Positions 40,201-52,200 of a stretch of 64,000 bases of DNA are shown in pieces; position 1 is the first letter of the stretch; every line of letters begins with the position of its first letter. The notes beneath the pieces are model-generated. The model was not told where the DNA came from. It saw only the letters and a program-made list of their open reading frames with translations, and searched no databases. The position numbers were made by a program, and so were the translations under genes. Origin of the DNA: Ursus arctos (Eukaryota > Chordata > Mammalia > Carnivora > Ursidae); the NCBI RefSeq assembly GCF_023065955.2, contig NW_026622808.1, positions 32,934,475 through 32,998,474 of the forward strand, written 5' to 3'.

Positions 40201-43200
40201 CCAGCCATTGAGTCCTCGCCTCCTATTGGCTGGCTTTTCCAGAGGGCAGCAGGAGCCCCACACTGGAGGAGGGCCAAGCCCACGTTCCCTCTGTCCCCAC
40301 AAGTTCCTGCCCGCTCCGGGCTCCTCTCCTTGGTCCCAGCCCATCCGGTCATCTGCAGTCCTTTGTAGAGAACACCATGGGCAGGCTCTGAGGTGCTGGG
40401 GGCTATGTTTGTGTGGGTCAGGGTCCTCAGGGTCAGTGGGAGCCATGCCTGCTCTGGACTGTGGGATATCCGCAGGGCTGGTCAGAGCCCTCTCCGAATG
40501 TGACCGCAGCCAGAATGCCCCCTTCATCCCAACTCATGCCGTCGCTGGCACTGACCTGAAGTGGTGGAGGGGGGAGGTCTTCCTGCCTAACTCACTGGCG
40601 GCCCTCCCGTCCCCCCCAACCCCTCCTTGCAGAGGCCTATATCCCACCCCAGATCTTCTATAATGGCAAGGTAGACTACTTTGACCTTCAGCGCCTGGGA
40701 GGCCTCCTCTCACACCTTCGGAAGACCCTCAAAGGTGCCTGCGGGGCTGTGGGCAGCGGGTAGTGCACAGGACGAGCTGGGCTTGGCAGGGGGTGTGGGG
40801 GGGGGGGCGGGGGCGCGTTGGCAGTGTCTCAGCCAGCTCTGCCGTGAGTGCTGTGATATCCTTTGCCCACCAGAGGGCGCCCAAGTATCTCGACCTGCTC
40901 CGCAGAGAGATGCCAGCCTCAAGTCTTGGGTCCAGCCATCCCTTCCCTCTGAGCAGCCACCCCAGGGGATGTCTGGGAGTCCCGTAATGTCAATGACATA
41001 GGGGCATGTTTGCTGGATGAGGAGTGACCATGGGATCTCAGTGAGGTCGCGGGTGGAAGGGGAACGTTCATAAGCATTGCCTGAGCAGCTTTGGAGGACG
41101 AGCCAAAGCGGCTGCGAGCACAGAGCACGCAAAGGCAGGGAATGCAGCAGCAGCCCGGCATGCCCGGGGGTAGAAGGCTGTGCGTGTGCCGGAGAGGACG
41201 CTATCAGGCAGGGAGCGATGGGAAATGAGGCGGAGGGTCGCACGGGTGGAGGGTAAGGGCCCTGTGAGCCACAGAGCAGGTGTGGGCTCATCCCAGGGGC
41301 TGGGGCCGCTTTGGAAGGTCTTGAGGCAAGGGAGCGAAGTCCAGGGTCTACGTGTGAGAACGGGGTGCCTGGGCCAAGTGAGGAGGTAGAGGGAAGGTGG
41401 AGGTGAAGGGCAGGAGCGAAGGATGACCCCAGGCTTCCTGTCGGAGGCTGTGGGGGTGGGGCTGCCTCAGGAAGGGGGCTGCAGGAGGCGGCCGAGGTGA
41501 CGAGTCCGGTATGTGTGGGGACCACAGCCTGGGCTGGAGGCAGAGGTGCCGCAGTCGGCTGTCGATGTAGAGGTGGGAGCGGGCGAGCCGGTGGTGAGGC
41601 CTGCGTGCACGGTGGGACAGGCCGCGGCCTAGACAGCCCTGGATCTTGTGCTCGTCGAGAAGGAAGCAATGGGGCGGAGAAGTGGGACCCCGGAGAGCAT
41701 GCAGGTGCCGGAAGTGGAGGCACTGACACAGGTGTGATGGGGAGTGTCTCCTGCTGTCAAGGCCCCGTGAGACAAAGGACCTCGGGGCGCGGCGCAGGCT
41801 GGGGCGGAGTAAGCAGAGCGCACAGGCAGAGGTGCAGTGGTGCGAGCCCAGCCTACCCTGGGCCGTTCCACTGCGACCGCTCAGCCCTCTGCTGGCCTGA
41901 GAGCCTCCTGCCATTCCTCCCAGATGACCTTGCTTCCAAGGCCAACATCCTGATCGACCCGCTGGAGCTCCAGGCGGCCACCATGGATGACCTGGACGAG
42001 GACGAGGAGCCGGCCCCGGCTGCGGCCCAGGTGCCGCGGTAGGGGCAGTCAGGGGGCTTGGTATCGGGCTGTCCCTCTATCATAAGGGCAGGGGTGTCAC
42101 GCAGGGCCACCTCCCTCTCTGTGCGGGCAAGGAGCTTCTCACCAAGCAGGTCTCTTGTAGGTAGAGGCACATGCCTTCCTGCCATTTCCCAGCCCCACAA
42201 ATCCACAAATCCTCGGGGCCCTACATGGGCCCCGGGCCCCGGAGAGCTGAGTGGCGTCTGGCCTCCTGTCTCCTCCACAGCGCCCCACGCAGGCTCTGGC
42301 CATGGGGGGCGTGCTGCCCCTGCCTCGGCCCAGCTGGCTCAGTTCTCCAACCCTGGGCCGAGCTAACCGCTTCCTCAGCACAGCGGCTGTGAGCCTGATG
42401 ACCCCACGGCGGCCTCTGAGCACCTCGGAGAAAGTGAAGGTCCGCACACTGAGCGCCGAACAGAGGACTCGTGAAGACAGTAGGTGCCGGGCAGGGCCAA
42501 GCGTGGCATCTGTCATGCACGGTTCCCCACCCGGGGCAGAGCCAGGCTGCACCCCCATTCCCTCCTGGCCCCGTGGCCTGGCAGTAGCTCAAGGACATGG
42601 GAAGTGCACTCCGAGGGGAGGAAATCAATGCTGCAGAAATAGGCCTGAGCGGCAGGCCCTTGCCCTTCCCCCACCCCCGCGTTCTCCCTGCAGGGCCCTC
42701 CTTGAGCCCAGGGTGGGGGAAGGGGCTCCCTTCTCCTGTGAGGCCCACCCTGGCACCACAGACCTAGGAGAGAGCTGGAAGGGCCTGCGGCCCTGACCCT
42801 GCCCTTCCCCCGCTTCCTAGTCGAGGGCAGCCACTGGAACGAGGGCCTGCTGCTGGGGCGGCCTCCCGAGGAGCCGGAGCAGCCCCTCACCGAGAACTCC
42901 CTGCTGGAAGTCCTGGATGGCGCCGTCATGATGTACAGTCTCAGCGTGCACCAGCAGCTGGGCAAGGTGGCCCACGAGCGTGTCCTGCACTCCCGCGCTT
43001 TCCGAAGCCTGCGCGCGCGCGTGTGTGTGTGACCCCACGGGGACGTGTGCCACGGCGAGACTGGCTGCTGCCGGGAGCATGGGGGCCTGACCTGTTTTGT
43101 GGGAGGGGGCTGTGCGCGGCCAAAGACTGGCAGGGCGGGGGGCCAGGCTCAGCACGGAGAAAGCCGAGTGAGGTGCCCAGGGCTCACACCGGAAACGCGG

Positions 43201-46197
43201 TGTCCCATACTCTAGATGGTGGGTGTGTCTGACGATGTCAACGAGTATGCGATGGCTCTGAGGGACACAGAGGACAAGCTCCGCCGGTGCCCCAAGCGGG
43301 TAAGGCCTGGACGGGCAGGTGGGTTTGGGGGAGAGAGGGTTGTTAACAGAGAGGTGGCTGGCTGGCTCGGGATTCCCGGGGCAGGCCGCAGAGGAGATCC
43401 AGACTGCCCTGCCCTTGCTTCTGGGGGCTACCCCGGCGGTTTTTCCCGCGACTATGCCACGTCAGGGAGAGCGGGGCTGCCATGAGGGCGCGGCGTGGCC
43501 TGAGCCCCATCACCAGCTGCAGCCTGTGCCAAGGTGCCCCCGCCCCTGCCCTCTAAGTGCTGACGCACACCCGCTCTCCTCATCAATTATGAATTCGACC
43601 CCGAGTGCTTCCTCGGCCACTTGCAGAGTCAGCAGGAAGCGGGACCTGCCTCCCCCACTCCCCCGGAGCCCCTCAGCCAGAGCTCTCCGGGCCTGGGGAG
43701 TGGGGCTGAGCAAGCCTGGGCTGGGCTTGCCCGGCAGCCCCTGCCCCCAGCTGAATGCAAAGCCCAGGCTTGGCCAGGGCGAGAGCAGCTCCTGGAGCTC
43801 TGGTCCCTGGGGTGTCCTGGCCAGGGGCTCACGGAGCCTCAGCTGCATCTCACTTCCGTGTTCTGTGCAGGACCAAGGTCCTGCTCAGGCTTGCCAGGGG
43901 GGTGAGAGGCGGAAGAGGAATTGAAGAGTAGAACTGGGTCTGCCCACCCCTTTGCCTGCTCTGGGCACCAGTGGGGTCCCTATCCGGCTGCCTGGGGCAG
44001 GCAGGGTGGGGGTGGGGGTGGGGCCATGGCCTGACTGTTCTCCTTTTCCCTTGGGTGGCAGAGGAAGGACATCCTTGCAGAGTTGACCAAGAGTCAGAAG
44101 GTTTTCTCCGAAAAGCTGGACCACCTGAGCCGCCGTCTTGCCTGGGTCCATGCCACTGTCTACTCCCAGGTGAGCGGGCGCGGCCTTGGCCAGTGGCTGC
44201 TGCCCTCCCCAAGCTCACTGCCTAGTCCCAGAGCCGGCCAGGTTGTGCCGGCTCCTCTGTGCTACCTGCCCTCCTGGGCCTCTGGCACACACCTGCCTCC
44301 TCCCTGCTCCTCATCACCCTCCCCCTGCGCCATGCCACACCCCCTGAACCTCTCCTGCCCCATGGGCTTGAGTAGATGCCGTTGTAGGCACCCCAGTTCC
44401 CCTCACACATCCTCCCTTGGGGGAACAGAGCCTGTCTCCCCTTCTTCCCTGCCCCTTCCTTCTCTCTGGGGTGAAGGGGTGCTCTCCTGGAGCCCCACAC
44501 GCCCTCAGTCTGCACCTGCTTCCCTCAGACTCCCCTCCCTCCTTTGAGGCTACAGCCTTGTTTCCTACTTTGTCATTTGCTCGTGCATTGATTCCGTAAT
44601 ATGTGTCCAGAGACTGGAGTATGTCAGCGGCATCCTGACGCTAGGGACACTCAGTCCTGACCCAGAAGGACAAGTGTCTGCCCTCCCAGGGCCGTCGGCC
44701 TTGAGCGGTAAACAGAAAGATGGTGCACTCTCCCTGTGACCCTGCCTTGACCCCCAGGCCCCGAACCCTCCAGGCTTGCTGTCCTGGCATCTCTCGCCAG
44801 CTAGTGAGTGCCTGTGTCAGGGCATCTGTCTGCCTTCTTAGGCGTGCCCTTCCCCCCTAACTGGGTGATCAAGGCCCTTGTCCGCAAATCTCCCCACCAT
44901 CCCCACTTGCTTCTTCCCGCCCTCCTTCCCAACCCAGACCACCTCCACCTGCTACGCCTCCTTTCTCTCTTGCCTCAGAGCGCCTTGACTCCAGCCCCAC
45001 GGAGGTGATCATGGTCCGGGAGCTCCCTCTCCTCCCCTGAAGGGGATTTCATGGCTGTCTGCTGGCCTAGGCAGTCTTGCCACCCCACCCACACCATCTT
45101 CTTAGGAACCTTGCCCTACCATCCCTGTAGCTTCTTTTCCTTTCTTTTAAATTATGATAAATGGGCTCCCTGCTCAGCGGGGAGTCTGCTTCTCCTTCTC
45201 CCCCTCCTCCCTGCTTGTGCTGTCTGTCTCTTGCATTCTATCTCTTGCGCTCTCTCTCAAGTAAATAAAACCTTTAAAAAAATGAATAATGATAGGGGCG
45301 CCTGGGTGGCACAGCGGTTAAGCGTCTGCCTTCGGCTCAGGGCGTGATCCCGGCGTTCTGGGATCGAGCCCCACATCGGGCTCCTCTGCTATGAGCCTGC
45401 TTCTTCCTCTCCCACTCCCCCTGCTTGTGTTCCCTCTCTCGCTGGCTGTCTCTATCTCTGTCGAATAAATAAATTTAAAAAAATCTTTTAAAAAAATGAA
45501 TAATGATAAAGTATACCTAAAATTTGTTCTCTTAACCATTTTTTTAAGTTGTGGAAGAAGACCTAGACTATATTGCTTACCACCTTAATCGTTGTACCTT
45601 TCAGTTATGTTAAGTGTGTTCACATTGTCGTGCGGCCAGTCTCCAGAACCCTTCATCTTCCCAAACTGAAACTTACCCCCCACCTCTGCATTCCCTCCTC
45701 ACCTCGGTCCCCGACACCCACCATTCTTTCTGTCTCAATGAATCCGACCGCTCTGGGGACCTCCTGTAAGTGGAATCGTACAGTATCCTGCTTTGTCCCT
45801 GGTTTATTTCACTGAGCGTAACGTCCTCACGTCTCTCTGTGGCAGGTGGCAGGATTTCCTTCCTTTTAAGGCTGAGTTATATTCCATTGTGTGTGTATAT
45901 ACCCCATTGCCTTTGTCCACTCATCCATCAGTGGACGTTTGGTTTGTTTCCACCTTTGGGCTACTCTGAACGGTGCTGCCGTGTTCATGGTGTATACAAA
46001 AATCTTTTCAAGATTCCGTTTTCAGTTCTTTTGGGGATGTACCCAGGGACAGAATTGCTGGATGACGTGGTAATTCTATTTTTAAATTTTTTGAGGAACT
46101 GCCGTACAGTGACTGTACCATCTTATATTCCTACCAGCAGGGCACAAGGGTTCCAGTTTCTTCCCATCCTTGCCAACCCTTGTTACACACACTCCTT

Positions 46198-46236
<39 letters not shown>

Positions 46237-49200
46237 TATATATTTCTTTTTTTGATTGTAGTTTATCTAATCAGTGTGAAGTGGTGTCTCGTTGTGGTTT
46301 TGATTTGCATTTCTCTATTGATTAGTTAATTTGAGCACCTTTTCATGTGTTTATTGGCCATTTGTAGATATTTGGAGAAATGTCTGTTTACGTGCATTTG
46401 CCTGTTTGTTGATTAATAGGAATTATTTTTATATATTGGCTATTGGCTCCTTATCAGACTGTGACTTACACATATTTTCTCCTATTTTGTGGCTTTTCTT
46501 GTCATTCTGTAGATGGTGACTTTGTCGCAGTTTTCATTCTGATGAAGTCCAACTTACCTGTTCTTTCTCTTTTGCCTGTGCTTTGGTTGTCACTGCGCAA
46601 AAGTCAGTGTTAAATCCGAGGTCATGAAGTCCTCCCTGCATGTTTTCTTCGAAAAGTTTTGTAGCTTTAGTTTCTAAGTCTGGGTCTTTGATCCATTTTG
46701 AGTTGATTTTTGTAAAAGATGTGAGGCAGTGGTCCCCCTTCTTTCTTTTGCATGTGGAGATCCAGTTCTCTTAGGACCATTTATTGAAATGACTGTCCTT
46801 TCTCCATTGAACAGTCTTGGCATCCTTGTCAAAAACCCTCGGATCGTATGTGTGAGGGTTTGTTTCTGAACTCTCCATGCTATTCCATTGGTCGTAAGTC
46901 ATTTTTTATGCCAGTACCACATTGTCTTGATTATTGTAGCTTTGCAGTAAGTTTTGAAATCGGAAGTAGGAGATCTCCAACTTTGTTTTATTTCAAGATT
47001 GTTTTGGCTAGTTGGGTCCCTTGAGGCTCCATATGAATTTTAGGGTAGATTTTTCTATTTCTGCAAAAAAAGCCATTGGGATTTTGATAGGAATTGCATT
47101 AAATCTCTAGTTTGCTTTGGATGGTATTGTTATCTTAACAATATTAAGTCTTCCAGGGGTGCCTGAGTGGCTCAGTCGTTAAGCGTCTGCCTTTGGCTCA
47201 GGGCGTGATCCAAGTCCTGGGATCAAGCCCCACATCAGGCTCCTCTGCTGGGAGCCTGCTTCTTCCTCTCCCACTCCCCTGCCTATGTTCCCTCTCTCGC
47301 TGGCTGTCTCTCTGTCAAATAAATAAATAAAATCTTTAAACAAAACAAAACAAAACAAAAAACCAATATTAAGTCTTCCAATCCATGAACATGGGATGTC
47401 TTTTCATTCGTTTTTAAAATTTTTTTCAGCAACACGTTAGTTTTCAGTGTACAAGTCTTTCACCTTCTTGGTTAGATTTATACCTTGATTTTACTCTTTT
47501 TGATGCTAATGTAAGTGACTTATTTTCTTGATTTCCTGTTTGGATCGTTCGTTGCTGCTGTGTAGAAACACAGCTGACGGGGCATCTGGCTGGTGGCAGT
47601 TGGTTAAGCATCCAACTCTTGGTTTTGGCTCAGGTTGTGATCTCAGGGTTGTGAGATTGAGCCTGGGAGTCGTCTCCATGCAGGGCATGGAGCCTGCTTC
47701 AGATTCTCTCTCCCCTGTGCACGTTCTTTCTCAAATTAATAAATCTTAAAAAAAACACACAAAAAACACCACAACTGACTTTTGTGTATTGATTTCATAC
47801 CCTGAATTCATTTATTCTAATGGGTTGTGTGTGTGTGTGTGTGTGTGTGTGTATGGGTGTGGATTCTTGAGGGTTTTCTACATGTAAGATCATGTCATCT
47901 GTGAAAAGAGATAATTTGTACTCCTTCCTTTCTAATCTGGATGCCTTTTATTTCTTTTTGTTGCCTGATTGTTCTGGCCAGGGCTTCGAGTGCTGTGTTG
48001 AGTAGAAGTAGCCAAAGTGGGCATCCTTGTCTTGTTCCTGATCGGAGAGAAAACGCTTTTAGTTTTTCGCTATTGAGTGTGATGTTCGTTGTGGGCTTTT
48101 CATGACAGAGCCCTTATTATGTTGAACTGCTTGCTTGCTTCTCCATCTTCAGGCTCACACTCCTGCCGCCTCATTCACTTTCTCCCATTAGTAAAGAGAA
48201 AAACCTGTGGTGCCTTTCCCTGACTCTGCATCTGCTTACAGCAACCACTCCCTCCTTCCTTCTGTGTGTCGTAGCTTCCTCATTTTCCCTTTACTCTTGG
48301 CCCAGCACAGGCTCCTCCACTTCTCTGAAATAGTCTTGCTCAGCCCCCCCGCCCCTTGCAGAAACATCCCCACCCCCATTACAGTGGTCCTTTGTGTGCA
48401 TTGGTGCCGTCCCCTCCTCAGACTTGGTCTTCTCTGGCCTTCTGTGACAGTAGGCTCCCAGCAGGCCTCCTGGCTCAGGCCCACGCACTGCCCCCTGCTT
48501 ATATCTTCTCCTTGGGTCCTTAGGTTGAGGGCACACCAGAGCTGAGGTCAAGTCCAGATGCTCCAGCTCCCAGCCATGTGGGTGCTCTGGGTCTGGGCTG
48601 GGGCCTGGCCGGTGACCCCTCCAGGGCACAGACCATGTGGGGAACAGAGCCTTTGGCAGGTTGTTTGCTTTCTATGGTCTCTGTTCCACCAGTAGTCACT
48701 CTGCCTCCTACCTTCCCACCACCTCTTTGGGAGCATTTTTAGGCACCTCATGCTGCCATATCCCCTCTGCCTTGGACTGGGCCTGGGCTCCTCCAGTACG
48801 GCCGGCCTCTATGAAGGTCCCATCACCCCAGAAATGTGGGCCCCATGCTTGGTGCAACCAGTCTCTTGCCCTGACAGCCCATCAGTGCGTCCCCATTCCT
48901 GGCCATCCAGTCCTTTGTCTGCTGTCTTGGGCCTAGATGAGGCTGTGCTTTTTCCCTGCCCTGTCCCCACTTGCCCCTGTGGCTCCTTTTGCACGGGGCA
49001 GCGTCCCAACCCAGACTTCTGGTCACGTGGCACCTTCTCACTTAAAACCTGTACCTACCTTTCTTTCTTTTGTTCTTTTATTTATTTATTTAGAGGCAGG
49101 GGGAGGGGCAGAGGGAGAGGGAAAGAGGGAATCCTAAGCAGACTCCATGCCCAGCCCAGAGCGTGACTTGGGGCTCGATCTCAAGACCCTGAGATCATTA

Positions 49201-52200
49201 CCTGAGCTGAAAGCAAGAGTTGGACGCATAACTGAGAACCACCCAGGCGCCCCTAAAACCTGTACCATTAAAACCTGCAAGCCAGAATTCTGGTCTTGGC
49301 TGGGTGTTGCCCTCTCCGGGCTCAGGGCGCACCCTGTTGCCTGCCAAGCACGCGACTGCCCTGCCTGAGCCGCTGCTCCTTCTTGGGAACACGGAGGCGT
49401 TTCCTGGGCCCCGGACCGGGCCATGCCCACTGTGGCCCTTTCCACAAACAGCCCAGCAGCACCCCTTGTGCCTCCTGCAGGAGAAGATGCTCGACCTGTA
49501 CTGGCTGCTGCGCGTCTGCCTGCGGACCATCGAGCACGGCGACCGCACGGGCTCGCTCTTCGCCTTCATGCCTGAGTTCTACGTGAGCGTGGCCATCAAC
49601 AGCTACAGCGCCCTCAAGAATTACTTTGGCCCCGTGCACAGCATGGAGGAGCTCCCAGGTGACCTGGCTGTTCAGGCCCGGAGGGGGCCGCCAAGGGGGC
49701 CTCTGGTGTGAGCCCTGGCAGCCCCATGCCGAGCCCTTCTAGCCCAGCAGCACACATCTGGAGGGAGGAGGGGGCAACTCCTGTTCTCCCCGGTCCGTAG
49801 TAGACAAGGATTTGCAAGAGCCCCACCCGGTGGAGAGCCCTGCCCGGTACCCTAGCCCCAGAGCCACCGGCTCCTCCCTGGTGTGGGGAAGGAAAGAGAC
49901 CAAATGGAGTGCCGGGGTCGGGGCCCCTCGGGCTTTCACTTCCTTCTTGGCGCCGCTGTGGTCTGGGAGCCAGCTGGCCTCACCGGGCACCCTGGCACTG
50001 GCTTGGGATGTGGCCGGTGTTTGCAGATCACAGCAGAGGGCTGGAGGCCATGTGAAGGAGCCTGGGCTTCTCGCAGACCGTGTCAGGCTGGGCTTGGTGC
50101 TTTATGTCTGGATCGGGCTGCGGGCTGTCAGGCCCCCGGCCTGTCCCCTGCCCCGCCCCAGGCCTAGGTGCAGGTCTTGTTCTCAGAGGCCGAGCTGTGG
50201 GTGCCCAAGGGGCTTTGACTCCTTAGCCATCAAGTGTGTGCTGAGCTGGGCTTGAGCCTAGTCTTGCAGGACCGTCCTCCCCCCACAGTGAGTCTGTGCG
50301 ACAGCCTCTCACGGTCAGCAGATGCCATGCCCAAAGACCTTAGACGACAGCTTGGGCCCAGACTGGCTCTCGGAGTCCGCTCGGGAGCCCGCCACCCAAG
50401 CCCACTCACCCTGCCAGGGGATGTGCCTGCCCCTGGAGCCCCCACTGCCAGCCAAGCTCTCCTACTGCCCCATCCTGCAGGCTATGAAGAGACCCTGACC
50501 CGCCTGGCCGCCATCCTTGCCAAACACTTTGCTGACACACGCATCGTGGGCACCGGTGAGGAGCTCTGCAGAGGGCTCGGGATGCGGGGTTGGGATGGCG
50601 CCTCTGGCCGGCTGCTCTCTGCCCAGAATGCATGGGGGCCGGCGCTCACGCCAGCCACCTGCTGAGGCGCGGCCTGTCCCAACAGACATCCGTGACTCAC
50701 TGATGCAGGCCCTGGCCAGCTACGTGTGCTACCCACACTCCCTGCGGGCCGTGGAGCGGATCCCTGAGGAGCAGTGAGTGCGGGTCAGGGCGGGGAGGCG
50801 CGCGCTCTGCCCTTCATGGCGCTGCACCCGGCCTCACCCCTCGCCCACCACCGCTTGCCCTCTCAGGCGTGTCGCCATGGTGAGGAGCCTCCTGGCTCCC
50901 TATGAGCAGCGGCCCTGGGCCCAGACCAACTGGATCCTGGTGCGGCTCTGGAGGGTGAGCCCGGCTGGAGGGGAGGTGGCTGTGGTGGGCTGGAGGGGAG
51001 GGCTGCCCTCCCCACCACTGACCCCCATGGACCCCCGTCACAGGGCTGTGGGTTCGGGTACCGCTACACACGGCTGCCGCACCTGCTGAAAACCAAACCC
51101 GAGGATGCCAACTTGCCCAGCCTCCAGAGTGAGTGGCCAGGTTGGGTGACCTGGGGGGCCATGGCCCCCTGCTCTTGGGTCCTCTAGGATTCTTCTCCCT
51201 TCTCCCGGCCTCTCTCCTGCACTCATGCTGGGCCCCACCTCTGCCCCCTGGGGTTTCCATTTCCCGGCTTCCTTTCCATCCAGGGACACCCTAGGCCTAC
51301 TCCCCCTTGTTCCCCAGTCCCACGTGTGCCCTCTGGGCCCGAATGCTCTGCTGGGTCACAGTATCCCCCCAGGCTGCTGGCAGCTGACGCAGAGTGAGGA
51401 CCCTGAACCAGCTCTCTGAGCCTGGTTCCAGCACCCTGTCCTTCTCCCCCTTCATTGCCATCTGCTGGGGCCAGACCTTGGATACTTGAGTCAAGGCAGG
51501 GGCACAGACTAGGGGCTGCCCATGGGGCTTCCAAGAGGAAGGGGCATTTGGTTGGGAGCAGAGTCTCCCTCTCGAGGGGCCGTGGTCCAGCAGAGCCCTG
51601 TGAACCTGAGGACCTTCACCTAGGCTGGGCCTGGGGTGGTCCCGCTTGCAGTCTGCCTGTCACACTCTGTGCTCACCCCACAGGGTGGCTTTCCTTGGCC
51701 CACGTGGCGTGTTTCTGCCCTCGTGGGCAGGGTTTTTACGTGAAGAGTTGACTGCCTTGTGCAAGGTCACACATCAAGTCCTCACCAGTTGTTTTGGTCG
51801 TGCCTGCGGGTGGAACTGACCTGCAGATGGACAGTGGCAGTGGGACCGGAGACTTGTCCTGCTGCTGTAGGAACTATTGATTTGCATTGGGGGGGGGGGG
51901 CAGGTGTCCAGCCCAGCTGCGGCTAAGGGCTCTGGTTACTGCTCCCTGTCAGCCCAGACTTGGCACCCACCACCTCGGCTGTATGCCAAGGCCAGGCCAA
52001 GGGCAGCAGAGGAGAGGAGAGGACGGCAGGGCTCAGACAGTGGGTCTTAGGGATGCTGACCTCGATACGAGTGAGGAGAGGTCTAGGTCGCCCTGTCTGG
52101 GTGTAGCCGTCCCTGAAGGGCATGTGGCTGAGAACTCGCTAGGGGCAGGCTGGGGCTGGTGGGCAGCTCTGGGCCTAAGGGATGGTGTGGGGCTGGGATG

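Larger units (their letters stand above)
45509..48110 (-). mobile_element. LINE-1 (L1M-type), reverse orientation, 5'-truncated
   Basis: The plus strand reads as the reverse complement of an L1 3' end and ORF2: 'ttccttttaaggctgagttatattccattg', 'gggatgtacccagggacagaattgctggat', 'tcgttgtggttttgatttgcatttctct', 'tgatccattttgagttgatttttgta' and 'aagtgggcatccttgtcttgttcctgatc'. It begins with the 3' UTR at 45509 and breaks off inside the reverse-transcriptase part near 48110. The frame is ruined by stops and indels, so it is dead. Two later SINEs (47156-47363 and 47579-47769) and two TG repeats interrupt it. It lies in an RNF123 intron, antisense to the gene. Confidence 0.88.

Noticed and set aside
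40710..41729. Minus-strand open frame of 339 codons in an RNF123 intron
   Set aside because: Pro/Ser-rich low-complexity peptide in a GC-rich intron, with no family resemblance, no promoter and no poly(A) signal.
47506..47750. Short open frames in the LINE-1/SINE cluster as possible genes
   Set aside because: They fall within repeat sequence, are short and are interrupted; the L1 reading frame is ruined.
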